Below are positions 44,790 through 56,100 of a DNA stretch of 64,000 bases, piece by piece. Below the pieces are notes generated by a model. The model saw only the letters and a program-made list of their open reading frames with translations, ran no database searches and was not told the origin of the DNA. Position 1 is the first letter of the stretch, and each line of letters begins with the position of its first letter. This DNA is from Sorghum bicolor. Lineage: Eukaryota; Streptophyta; Magnoliopsida; Poales; Poaceae. The translations under genes and the position numbers were made by a program. The stretch spans positions 48,641,862-48,705,861 of the forward strand of contig NC_012871.2 of assembly GCF_000003195.3 (NCBI RefSeq), written 5' to 3'.

Positions 44790-47050
44790 GAGATGCATAC
44801 CGTGAATCCCGAGTACGCGAAGCATAAGATTGAACACCCAACTAGCGAGGGGATTCGTGAGCTTGGACTACTCATGAAACAGTTCATCCTCTGGTACAAA
44901 AAGGATATTGTGTTGAATGTTTCCTAGCCAACTCCAAGTGATGTACACCTGGAGAGAGTCCACCTTGAGGATCGAGAGGTGTATTCACCGTCTTATGAGG
45001 ACCACTTGATGCATGAGAGGGCACCGGCTTCTCCAACCGCTGGCGAGCAAGGGGTCGAGCCAGGGCATGATGAGACGCCACATGAGCCTCAAATAGGTGA
45101 ACCTTCTGTAGCTCGTGTGGAGCCAGAGCTTGAGACGCCACATGTGCCTCATAGCCCGCAACCTTCTACAGCTCGTGCCGAGCCAAAGCGTGACGAGACA
45201 CCACATGTGCCTCATAGCCCACAACCTTCTACAACTCGTGCCGAGTCAGAGCATGACGAGACACCACATGTGCCTCCTAAGCCACAACCTTCTCCAGCTC
45301 GCCCCGAGCAAGGCCATGATGAGATGGCACAGACTTTTCAACAAGCATCGCCGACACATGAAGAACTACTCCCTCTAGTATGTGAAGCTCGTGAAAAGAT
45401 CCCCATCATGATAAGGTCGACAGGGTCAACATCTTTTGTGGATATGAACGTCTTGGGTATGTACAAGTGGTATGCTCATGACTAGTTCAAGCCTGAGAAC
45501 CAAGGCCCAAACAAATTTGCCTACAGGATGCCCCTTGACACCTCAGACTACACAACGATAACGAAGTATCCAGATGTTGAAACCATCAAGTGGTCAAAGG
45601 ATTGCCCGAAAGAATATGTAAGAGGCAAACGTTTCATACCAAACCGGATCTTGTGTAAGATGCCATATGGAATGAGAAGGTTCCATGATTGGTACTACTT
45701 GCATGTTTCACGTACAGAACTGAATGTGTTGGAAGCAGTAATACCTGCTCGCACATTTGGAGGCCCTGCTTTGGGTATTGCCTTTGACTTCAGCGACATC
45801 CAATCATGCTTTCACCTTAGTTCAATGTCGATGAATCTGATTCGCACTTGGTGCCTGTAAGTCCTATTCCTCTTGATATGATCTGAAAGTAACCTAGTTG
45901 GATTTAAAACTAACTTACGTCATGATTTTTAGAATGCAAGCACACTTTATGAAATCTACACGCTCAATGAAAGCCGGGTATGTAGACCCTATGCCTACAG
46001 CACAAATAAATTTTAATTACCCATCGAGATGGGAATTGGATGTGCCACAGCTAGCTGCTGGAGGGACGTTGGCGGAGAAAGAAAAGATCCGTGCGGCCAA
46101 AATAAGAGAAGAGTCCCTTAAGGTTGCGGCGTGGATTGCCGCATGTTTAAAGAATCTCCAACACTTCGAAACAATATGGATTCCATACCACTTCAAGTAA
46201 GTTTGATTGTATACTTAACGATTGTTTGGTATATCTTATTTTGATGCAAAGGTACTTATGTGTTTATTTAAAATTGTTGTAGTAATCACTGGATAGTCAT
46301 AGGCGTCGATGTCGGGATGAACATGGCATGGATTTGTGATTCTGCAGATTTAGACCCTCACGCATATAAAGACTTCATGCCAATTCTCATTACGTAAGCA
46401 AATTAGTAATCCTAGTAACCTTATATGATTTACTTTAATATCAACTTCTGCATACTATAAGTCACATCGATTCTCATTCAAACAGGGCATTCAGGGCCTA
46501 TGTCAAGAATCACAAAGGAAGGCATGATCCACTTGTGGGGAGCCACTTGCGTTTCAAATCTCTATGTTCGGTAAGTGCGACTTAGTTTGGCATAAAATTA
46601 CTAATTTTTTCAGTACTTATACTTGACATCTCCATTTGTAAATTGAAACAAAGTTCCCCAAGCAAAGGCCAGGGAGTCTGCATCGTGGATACTATGTATA
46701 TGCTTTCATCAGTAACACAAAAGGCTACAGGAGACACCCTGAATTGGTAAGTTTGAAACTAGTGGGTTGTAGTATGAAAACATAATATTTCTCACTTAGC
46801 TTTGCAATCTCTTCTTTACACTAGACCTAAACTTGTCTTTTACGATCTTGTAGTGGAAAGAAAAAAAAGGACTAAAAAGGATGTCTACAGGGATGACGAC
46901 CTCTTAGAGATTGTCGGTGACCTTTGCAACTTTATAATGGACCATGTTGTTTATTACAAAGGTGATTACCATAACTTACTTTACGACTTAGGTAGCAATC
47001 CTCTTTACCAGCACCTCCGTCAGTGGTATAGGCTATGTCTAGGTCGTTGA
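44790..47050 (+). pseudogene. Second CACTA gene, 3' exons with Ulp1/C48-protease-like region
   Basis: Exons are 44790-45856 (continuing exon 2 from 9949), 45933-46196, 46283-46393, 46486-46570, 46654-46746 and 46854-47050, all with GT-AG introns of 76-107 bp. The first part holds a repeated block (TPHVPHSPQPSTARAE-like units, about 45070-45310). Later exons resemble the Ulp1/C48 peptidase-like C-terminus of grass CACTA second proteins: NHWIVIGVDVGMNMAWICDS carries the His and Asp positions. At the expected Cys the sequence reads LHRGYYVY, so the catalytic Cys appears replaced by Arg. TAG stops lie at 44925-44927 and 45483-45485. The last exon appears shifted by one base in an A8 run after 46860. 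Confidence 0.78.
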
Positions 47051-47317
47051 TTACATGTGAACTTGTGGTAATGGACTGTGATCGATTTGTATTAGTACTT
47101 GAAAAATTTCGGACTCTTTGGATGGATTTGTAATGGATTTGAAAACATTTCGGACTTGAAATGTGTTGGACTATAAATGTGGTGCTGTGTATATGTATGG
47201 ATCTGTATGTTGTGAATCTGTGATGTTGAGAATCTGATTATATATGTATATATGCTGTGTTGTGCTGTGCTGTCAACTCGATTATTGTAATTTTTATTTT
47301 TTTTCTGAAAAATAGCT

Positions 47318-47600
47318 GTAGGGGCGGTTCTAGATTGAACCGCCGTTGCAAATACAGACAATAGGAGTAGCTTAAACACAAGCCGCTCTTACTAATACTC
47401 ACTATAAAGACGACTGGAAGCACCAGCCGCCCTTACAGTGGTCACTAGTAAGGGCGGTTGTTGTTTCCAACCGCCTTTACAGTGGCCCACTGTAAGGGCG
47501 GCTGGTGTTTAACCGGCCTTACAGTGAATTACACTGTAAGAGCGTAGCCACCTTTATAGAGCTTATTTAGCTGCCCCTGCTATACCTGACTGTAGTAGTG
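47318..47600. repeat. CACTA subterminal hairpin repeats and right terminal inverted repeat
   Basis: Four or five hairpin units built on (T)AAGGGCGGTT...AACCGCC occur at about 47320-47350, 47410-47440, 47447-47475, 47485-47525 and 47535-47550. Several are separated by CAGTGG or CACTGTAAG. The terminus CTGACTGTAGTAGTG ends at 47600, giving CACTACTACAGTCAG on the other strand. Subterminal repeats are binding sites for the element-encoded regulator in En/Spm. Confidence 0.85.
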
Positions 47601-48149
47601 AGAGTAACGACCTTGTATTTTGTTATATATTTGGATTGTTCGGGCTAATTTTTTTACCTAATTACGAAGCTACGACGACAGCTGGTTCGAGCAGGACAAT
47701 CATTAACATTGGCGAGGACGAATCTGAGGGAGGGTCAATCAATGAGGAAGATTGGTGACATACGATCAGGATGTAAAAAATTTAATTTTTTGGGTGGAAT
47801 CAAATTTAATTTAAATGCTAAATTATTTTCAATCTGCCATAATGGTTTTATTTGTAAACAAAGATGAAAAGCGCATGAAGGAAGTGTTGGAAGAGTGGCG
47901 TGCAAATATCGTAGTCGGCAAAAATGTGGAATTAGAAGATTGGATGGTTGAGTATGTGGCGTCTGGGCAACATTGGAAGATGCCAGAAGTGAAGATTTAC
48001 ATTGCCAGAGTTGAACACAGTTCACTGACCAATAATAGGCTGGTTAGTACAAACATTTACTTGGATCAATGCTTCGTTTATTTCCATTTGACTGGTTTTA
48101 ACTAAATTAGTAATGAATAACAGCGTCTGCCATGGTCTTACACTGCTGA
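47601..48149 (+). other. Flanking sequence with open stretches, no recognised gene
   Basis: Two open stretches are present: about 47668-47757, which ends in an acidic tail (INIGEDESEGGSINEEDW then stop), and 47815-48105, hydrophilic with DEKRMKEVLEEWRAN and PEVKIYIARVEHSSL. I do not recognise either. They may be exons of the same broken host gene as the B3 fragment to the right. Confidence 0.3.
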
Positions 48150-48341
48150 AAATCTAGTGCCTTGAAGAACAAGAAAGAGAGTTTCGTGCTGCAGGGCAAG
48201 CACGAAGAAAATAGATTTGTAAAGTTTTGTATTGGTAAAGATGGGCGCGCTACATTCACTCTGGGATGGACAGATTTTGCTGTTGCAAACGGAGTAGGAG
48301 GAGGTTCCATTATCGCCTACATCATTGGGACTAGACATTGA
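48150..48341 (+). pseudogene. B3 DNA-binding domain fragment (REM-like)
   Basis: The frame reads KNKKESFVLQGKHEENRF, then VKFCIGKDGRATFTLGW, TDFAVANGVGGGSIIAYI, followed by a stop at 48339-48341. The GW..F...N.V..G spacing is the C-terminal half of the plant B3 domain, a DNA-binding fold of ARF, ABI3 and REM transcription factors. The frame is closed by a TGA at 48147-48149, so only a piece is present. No promoter or remaining exons are evident. It is probably a relic of a host gene at the CACTA insertion locus, or a captured fragment. Confidence 0.5.
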
Positions 48342-49438
48342 GATAGATGTGATCACCAAAGAAGGATAGATGGGAATTATGACTAATCAGTGTTAAGAAT
48401 AGTTCACAACTTGTGTTTCTAAATTCGTCAGCAGGACAATGTCGCCTACTACTATCATAGTTTGTTGTAATCTCGGACCATATTAATGAATGTTTGCGAG
48501 CTTTCATGTGTGTTTTACATTGTTTTTTTTTGTAAAATGGCTGGACAAGATTTGTTGTCAGCGTTAAAAGTAACAACGCATAAAGGGCCCACCCAAAAAT
48601 TAAAACTGATTTTGAAGTTAAGGAACTGCTATTTTTTGCACGGAAAGTACGATTTCCCTCTCAGAAATTCATAACCGGACAAACCACCACCCATACCTTT
48701 TTAAAAACTTAGATTTTGAAAGAATTAATCAACATAAATTAAAAAGAAAAAATCCTAAAAAAAACTTAATAATAATACATACGTTATTATATGCTTACTA
48801 CATAAATCTATTTGTGCGGAGTCGAAATGGACTTTTAATTCTATAGTTTTTCTATAATCTACTAAATTTATTAAAGATTAAGAAGAAATAAGAGGGAAGC
48901 TGGGCTAGTATTTGTCTTCACGCGGTGCATGTGAAGGGGCAAACATGGGCGCCTGCATAGTCGATCGTGCCCAGGTGCTTGTGAGACTGGGTACGACGAC
49001 AACGCTGGGCGTGGTGAAGGCAAGTGTGGAAAAGTAATAGAGTTCATAATTGGTGGTTTTGCTATGGATGTACTAAGTGTCCAAGCAGGATGAGAAGGGG
49101 AGCACAGAAAATAGTGGATTCGTTAATTCTATAACCAATCAGTGCGCGAATAATTTAAATGCAAGTGATAAAATTAATGACATTAATTTGATACTATATA
49201 TCTTAGCACTTAATTCCAGAAAATTAGTCAAAGTTAAAAAACTTTCCTAAGAACAAATCCATAAATTGATTCTTTAATGACGGACGTAGTATTATTTAAT
49301 CGTGCAATAAGTAGAAACAAACGATTAGCCTCGTAGATTAACTTTGAACCTTGCAACTAGTTTATACTCTATACTTGATGCTCTATGCATATCTCTAGTA
49401 CTCTATTTGATTTTGAAGCTTTCGATTTTATTGTTTTT
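48342..49438. other. AT-rich intergenic sequence
   Basis: No gene, RNA or repeat structure was recognised. A mildly GC-rich patch (about 48895-49025) has no long open frame. Confidence 0.5.
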
Positions 49439-49441
49439 TGA

Positions 49442-49674
49442 GGGCTTGTTTATTTCCCAAAGATTTTTGGGAAAAAATAAGATTTTCCGTCTCACTAAAT
49501 CTTTCAAATGATGATTAAATATAGATTAAAAAAAGACTACTTCGACACTTTGTGTGACGTTAGTTCACAAAATCTATTGCGCCTAATTAGTCCATGATTG
49601 CATAATATTTGCTACATACAAACATTAATAGTACAGTGCTCGTTTTGTAAAAAATTTTGGAAATAAACAAGGCC
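49442..49674. mobile_element. Tourist-like MITE (233 bp)
   Basis: Terminal inverted repeats GGGCTTGTTTATTT and AAATAAACAAGGCC (one mismatch in 14) are flanked by TGA on both sides (49439-49441 and 49675-49677). The 3-bp duplication fits a PIF/Harbinger-type (Tourist) element. Confidence 0.7.
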
Positions 49675-49701
49675 TGAGCACAACTCATAAAGGATAGCTA
49701 A

Positions 49702-50069
49702 GGGCTTGTTTATATATATGTCGTTCGATTTTGACACTACAGCAAATTCGGGGTTTTTTTTGCCAGGTAATGTCCAATGAAGGCATTACTAGGCTTCAAA
49801 CAATAGTATCATGATTTATAGGTAAAAAGGTGTAATTAGTTTGGGTTTTGATTTATATTTAATGCTCCATAAATGTAACGCAAAAGTACATGTGACAAAA
49901 AAACACCCAAACTTTCTTTTGCATTTGACAAGTATTGTATAACTATAGACTAACTAATCTCGAAAAATTTGTCTCGTAAATTATAGGCGATCTTCATACA
50001 TGTGTTGTAACATTCGGTGTGAAGAGGAATCTTGATAAAGTGGAAAAATGGTTAAGAAACTAAACAGGG
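49702..50069. mobile_element. Tourist-like MITE, degenerate right end
   Basis: The left end GGGCTTGTTTATA follows TAA. Internal motifs (TGTAATTAGTTTGGGTTTT, TTTATATTTAATGCTCCAT) are shared with the neighbouring MITEs. The right end (AGAAACTAAACAGGGT) is mutated, and its boundary is approximate. Confidence 0.5.
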
Positions 50070-50095
50070 TACTAGTAGTACACCTATACGAGGGG

Positions 50096-50641
50096 CTTAT
50101 TTAGTCCACCCTAAAATGGAAAAACTTTTTAAGATTTTCCAAAGAATCAAATCTGGTGAGCGGGGGCATTTGGTGCCAAGGGGGTAGCACCTGCGAGTAG
50201 GACAGCCGGCCAGCGGCACTGACATCAGTTGTACACATTTTTCCTGCTACCACTACGAGGAGCCTCGTTAGCAAAGAACTTTTTAGGCCTTGTTTAGTTG
50301 CCAAAATATTTTGTGAAATTTTTCATATTTACAATGACATCAAATTTTGCACCACATGCATGAATTACTAAAATATATGCCTTGTTTAGCTCACCCTATT
50401 AACAAATAACTTTTCAAGATTTTCTGTCAGGCCTATCTTAAAGCACATGCATGAAGCACTAAATATAGACGAAAATAAAAAACTAATTGCATAGTTTACT
50501 GTGAATCACGATATAAAGCCTAGTTACTTCATGATTGGACAATGTTTGATAACTAAAAATAAAAATGGAAAAGTAATTGTAACTAAAAAAAGGAGATAGA
50601 TGAAGTAAATGTGGAACTCAAAAAACATTTCACTCTTGTAA
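50096..50641. repeat. Partial and degraded Tourist-like copies
   Basis: Terminal-repeat-like starts occur at 50096 (CTTATTTAGTCCACCC), 50286 (GGCCTTGTTTAGTTGCC, after TTA) and about 50382 (GCCTTGTTTAGCTCACC). Shared inner motifs such as CATGCATGAA and TTCATGATTGGACAA are present, but no pair of ends is clean. Confidence 0.5.
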
Positions 50642-50867
50642 GGCCTTATTTAGTTTCTAAAAAATTTTGCAAAATTTTTTAGAATATACGTCAAATCAAA
50701 TATTTAGACGCATACATAGCTAGACTATTGAATATAGAGAGAAATAAAAGCTAATTACACAGTTTGGTCGGAATTAATGAGACGAATTTTTTGACCTAGT
50801 TAGTTCATGATTGGACAAGATTTGTCGAAATGTACTACATTGTCTATTTTTTGAACTTAACAAAGCC
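50642..50867. mobile_element. Tourist-like MITE 1 of an abutting triplet
   Basis: Ends GGCCTTATTTAGTTTC and GAACTTAACAAAGCC are flanked by TAA at 50639-50641 and 50868-50870. Length is 226 bp. Confidence 0.75.
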
Positions 50868-50870
50868 TAA

Positions 50871-51102
50871 GGCCTGGTTCAGTTCGCGAAAATTTTTGGA
50901 TTTCACTACTATAGCACTTTCGTTTGTTTGTGGCAAATATTGTCCAATCATAGACCAACTAGGGTCAAAAGATTCGTCTCGCGATTTATAGACAAACTGT
51001 GTAATTAGTTTTTGTTTTCGTATATATTTAATGCTTTATTCATGTGGCGTAAGATTTGATGTGACGGAGATTCTTGAAAAATTTTGGGAACTAAACAAGG
51101 CC
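50871..51102. mobile_element. Tourist-like MITE 2 of an abutting triplet
   Basis: Ends GGCCTGGTTCAGTTCGCG and GGGAACTAAACAAGGCC are flanked by TAA at 50868-50870 and 51103-51105. Length is 232 bp. Internal motifs run in the opposite direction to MITE 1. Confidence 0.8.
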
Positions 51103-51105
51103 TAA

Positions 51106-51420
51106 GGGCCTGTTTAGATTGTTGATGAAAATTTTTTGGATGTCACATCGGATGTGTCGGAAGGATGTCAGGAGGGGTTTTTATAATCTAATAAAAAACA
51201 AATTACGTCTGGAAACTGCAAGACAAATCTATTAAGCATAATTAATGTGCCATTAGCACATGTGGATTACTGTAGCACTTAAGGCTAATCATGGACTAAC
51301 TAGGCTTAAAAAATTCGTCTCACGATTTTCAACAAAACTATGTAATTAGTTTATTTTTTTCTATGCATGTGTCCAAAGATTCGATGGGATGGATGAAATT
51401 TTTTTTTGATGGAAAAGGCC
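51106..51420. mobile_element. Tourist-like MITE 3 of an abutting triplet
   Basis: Ends GGGCCTGTTTAG and GATGGAAAAGGCC are flanked by TAA at 51103-51105 and 51421-51423. At 315 bp and with a different interior (TGTCGGAAGGATGTCAGGAG), it represents another subfamily. Confidence 0.65.
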
Positions 51421-52329
51421 TAATAATGGCAGCCATAGTCTGTGTATTGCACTGACTAAACTGACAAATAGCCCTCAGTACGGTCGACTAACCGCTGGGT
51501 AGAGGGGGAACACATGCATGAAGTATTAAATATAGTTAAAAAGAATAACTAATTACACAGTTTATCTATAAATCACGAGACGAATCTTTTAAACCTAATT
51601 ACTCTATAATTAGACAATGTTTGTCAAATAAAAACGAAAATGCTACAGTATCAAAATCAAAAAACTTTTTGCATCTAAACAAGGCACACTTATTCAACGA
51701 CATCAACTTCTCACTTTTTATCCTGACCGGCAACAATTTCGATGATCCTCGATACCAACAAACTTTTGTTCTATTTCCACGTTCACAACCGATCACGACG
51801 TATAGTACAGGTGCCATTTCATACTACTGCTGCTACTGATCATTTGAAAAACAAAAGTGAGCAGATGCTGTGTCTGATTATTAAACTATTTTTTTGCGCT
51901 TGCATGGATAGGCATTTTCTAAGCGAGCTGGGCTATGGCGAGGTGCTGTAATTGTTCAGTTCCAAATTTTTTTTACAAAAAATACACTATAACACTTCCG
52001 TTTGTATTTGACAAAAATAATATCCAAATATAAATTAACTAGGCTGTAAAGATTTGTATCGTAAATTACGGATAAAACTATACAATTAGTTATTATTTTT
52101 AACAATATTTGATGATTGATGCATGCGACGCAAGATTCGATGTGACGATAAATCTCAAATTCTTTGCAAATTTTATCCAATCATAAATTAACTAGGCTAG
52201 AATGATTCGTATCACAAATTACAGATAAAACTATATAATTAGTTATTATTTTTAACTATATTTGATGATTGATGAATGCCGCGCAAGATTGGATGTGACT
52301 AAGGCCTTTGCAAATTTTCTTGGAACTAA
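51421..52329. repeat. Further degraded MITE copies
   Basis: Partial copies with the same inner motifs are seen at about 51505-51690 (ending CATCTAAACAAGGCAC) and in two tandem related pieces at about 51955-52165 and 52170-52325. In the latter pair TTTTTAACTATATTTGATGATTGATG-type sequence repeats. Reading frames here have no domains. Confidence 0.5.
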
Positions 52330-52571
52330 GGCCTTGTTTAGTTCCTTAATAAAAACCAAAATTTATCAAGCTTCCCTGTCGCATCAAATCTTTTAGAGAC
52401 ATACATGAAGCACTAAATTTAGAAGAAACCAAAACTAATTACACAGTTTCACTGAAATTTGCGAGAGCAATCTTTTAATCTGAGTTAGTCTATGTTTGGA
52501 CAATATTTGTCAAATACAGTTGAAAGTGCAACATGTGTTCATTTTTTAAAAAAAAGAAACTAAACGTGGAC
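52330..52571. mobile_element. Tourist-like MITE, right end degraded
   Basis: It starts GGCCTTGTTTAGTTCC after TAA (52327-52329) and ends near GAAACTAAACGTGGAC. The right boundary is approximate. Confidence 0.55.
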
Positions 52572-53118
52572 TAGTTATAATACTTTTTTAGAAAATTTGG
52601 ATTTCTGTACTACAACACTTTTATTTAATTTGGCAAGTAGTGACTACACGTGGACTAATTATACTCAACAGATTCGCCTTGTGATTTCTAATTAAATTAT
52701 GCTTCAGGCCATTTGTTTTCAACTATACTAATGCTAGATGTATATATACAATGATTCGATGAGATAGGTTCAAAGTATTTCGGTACGAAACTAAAAAAAA
52801 ATTGTTACACAAGCAGTGCGACGTTGCATGGTGGCATGGTGCAAAGGGCCAAATGGTCAATTAAAAATCATCCAGCAAACACAAACGACGGCCTATTGGG
52901 CTGGTCTATTGTGGGTGTCAATTCGGAAACGGCAGTGAGTGACAACAGCTAAAAACAAAACGAGTGTGCTAGTAGACATATGCTACTGGGGCCATGGAGC
53001 ATCTATAGAATGAAAAAAGGACTAAACAAAAATGAACACGAAGTAGTTACTTTATTTTTTGCGCCGCAATAAATAATTTTACTAGTTTTGGAAGGACATT
53101 CCATGAAACAAAGGTCTC
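52572..53118. other. AT-rich sequence without recognised features
   Basis: A weakly MITE-like stretch is followed by unique-looking sequence up to the target site GTCTC of the next element. No gene is visible. Confidence 0.45.
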
Positions 53119-56100
53119 TGTAACAGAACCGCCCAATTTACAAGAGATCAACTATGAAAAACTCCCGCCAAAGCAGTTGCTTTAACATAATCGAACTCTC
53201 ATAAACCCGGTAGTCCGTGAAATCACGAAGGATTTCAAACCAACCATCATACAAGCCAAGATCGTAGTGATTCAACATAACAAGTCATATGTTACATCCA
53301 TTTCACAAGTAGTTTGACAAACTCTAGAGTTCAATATAGTTATTACAACTTGAGTTGAAAAGTTGCGGAAGCAAAGTAATTTAAAACTAATATTGCCCTC
53401 ATTTCAAATACATGCCAGTATCCAGGTCAACTCCAACAAAAGCAACATAGATGAGGTAACTAAGAAGGATCATGCCCATGATCTTACTCCTCTAATATGG
53501 TAGGAGTCATCCAACTCTTGCAGTAGCCATAATACATCACAACCTGCAACAAGTGGGAATAAACCCTGAGTACAAGAAGGTACTCAGCTAGACTTACCCG
53601 TCATAAACTAGAAATAAGATGACACCAAGGAGTATGCAAGGCTTTATTGGTGGAGCTAGCTTGACAATACTCTTTGCATAAAAAGCTTAAGTTGCAACTA
53701 AGTAACCTTTCAGGTATTTAGCTCAAGTTAATAATCATTAACCTGTCATCTAGATTAGCACCTGTACTAAAGCAATCACTTGATTAAGATACAACCATAG
53801 TACCCATATTTGATGTGGCATTTCCAACATCATCATTATACCATAACCTTCCAAGTGTTCCATAAACCTTACTACGATGACGAAGCTCAAGTCAAGTGCT
53901 CACTATCCAGGAGCGATGGCGATTCGAATCGATTTCTAACCAGCTGGCGAGTTATTCCCCACACAAACCACACTCACCGGCCAAAGTGAGCTACAGGTCA
54001 CCATATTGCACTATCCAGGACCAATTCGCGGGTTCGGCAGGCACCGCCAGTACCCGAGGACCGTTCCGGCGACCAAGGTATCCAAGGTATACCAAGGTTG
54101 CGCGCCGCGCCCTCGTCGTTCTCCTCAACCATCACCAATACAGCGCATGGCGGCTCGACTCCCGGCCCGGATAGTGTTCAGGCTTCGCGGTCGGAACGAC
54201 TTATCCTTCCAGCTAAGTGTGGGGCATGCGTTCAACATGACAAGAGGGCCGTCAACGATCGGTCCTTAATCGACACAGGCGGGGATAGATAGGCACCCAA
54301 GACCTCCATGTCTTGTTACTTCTCTATCGTCGTCCCGCCCGGTCTCCAATTATTCATCCTCATCACTTGGTTATTTCCATGATAGCATATATAGCCAACC
54401 TTTTCAGGTATCCACCTATCTCGCTCAGGTGATGGGACATCACTTGGCTTCTACTGGTCTAAGCATCACTAAGCATTTAGATTCGATCCCGAATCTACAT
54501 AGGGTTATAGGTATATTTGCTGGACAAGGAGTGTTATATGCAGCAAGGTTTCACCCAACTCCTATACTTAATGCAACAATACATATATACCATATATTCT
54601 CAATTGCATTCAAAAGTAGTGGGAGACTTATAATGCTCTGGGGCTTGCCTGGGATCAACACGGAGTCAGTTCAATTAGTTGCTCCGTCTTGGTGGCATCT
54701 TAGGTCACAACACTTGCTTAGTCCTTCCACCTTCGGGATGGGTCCACCCAACACCATCTTTGGGTTTGTTTCCACACCATAACCTTCACGTGATTCATCT
54801 AGCGCACCTAGATGAGATGCAAGATGCAAGTGCATGAATATAAAGAATAAAAACACAACATGCATCACATAAAAGTACGGAAGACACAGGCATCTAAATT
54901 ATTTAGCTAACATCACACAACTAACTATAGAGAGCAAACATATCAATCATGACACAAGTTTAACAAGGTTACAAGTGTATTACTTATTCACAGCTAAAGA
55001 CATGTATCATAGTTAGCACACACCAAGTAAAGCAATTAAGCATTCGTGTATTTCAGCAATTCTGGACATACATGCAACAACTCAGTAAATAAATCATAAC
55101 TGGAGTTACACATCTCCAAAAACTATGCAATAGGACATTCTGAAAAGTTTATAAAATTATCTACAATTCATATTTAATCATATTAGCATGATTAACAAGT
55201 TAACCAAGTCAAACATGCATGACCATATAATCTGGTCCAGGAATTTCCAGAGAACAAGCATTTTAAAGGATGAAATTCATACTACTGTAACTCACAAAAC
55301 ACTTAGCCAAATGATATGAAACTTTACCAAAAGATATATTAATAAGTAATCTACATCTTTTATATATATATATATGTTTCACAGCAAACATCATTTATAT
55401 CATGGAATTAATTGCATCAATAAAACTGCTCACGCGGCCAAACAGTAGAAGTACAATTACAAACAGAAAACTGATAGGCAATTCAAGGAAGCATAACTGG
55501 AGTTGTAGAACTCCAGCAAACATGATTCTTATCTTTTTGTAAAGCTCATAAAGTTTTCTACAACTTTCTTATTATCATATAAATATGAATCCACAGTTAA
55601 CAAGGTCAATTAACCACATAAAGACATCTCTGGCCAAAACATGGACAGAATCTGTCATGCTACATTACACAGTTATAACTTAAGTTTCACATGTCTATAA
55701 TTTATGGTTGTGTACTTTCTAGAAAGCTTACGAAATTGTGAACAACTTTGTTATAAACATCTAGAGCTAAGTCTACAACTAACAAGGTCTTACATTACAA
55801 ACAATGCAATTCTGACTGGGTTTAGACAGAAACTGTAACAGTAATTCAAACCACTATAACTAAACATGTGCTTAACCAAAAATTGTTCTATTTACCTTTA
55901 TGGAAAGATCATGAAAATTACTACAACTCATATATTTTCACCCAGGCATGATTCACAACTTAACTGCGCCAAAACAATGCAAACATGCAGATCCACTCAG
56001 AACAAGAGCAAAGCAACACAGGGCATTTGTTATTTTTAGAACTCTTAATATATCACTCCTAAATTCATGCAACTTTTACCAGACATCAACTCTCATATGA

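Larger units (their letters stand above)
1..47600 (+). mobile_element. CACTA (En/Spm) transposon, left end outside window
   Basis: The element is defined by a TNP2-type transposase at the left edge, a second CACTA-type gene further right, and a right terminus ending CTGTAGTAGTG at 47600, the reverse complement of a CACTA-type terminal inverted repeat. Just inside this end are hairpin subterminal repeats built on TAAGGGCGGTT. Both genes run on the + strand. CACTA elements make 3-bp target duplications; the right flank would be AGA, but the left flank is not in the window, so this is unverified. The span is inflated by about 34.8 kb of nested retrotransposon (9955-44789). Both genes carry premature stops, so the copy is not autonomous. 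Confidence 0.85.

Noticed and set aside
54006..54782. Frames in the long solo LTR as host genes
   Set aside because: They lie within a repeat bounded by a perfect target duplication and contain no recognisable domain.
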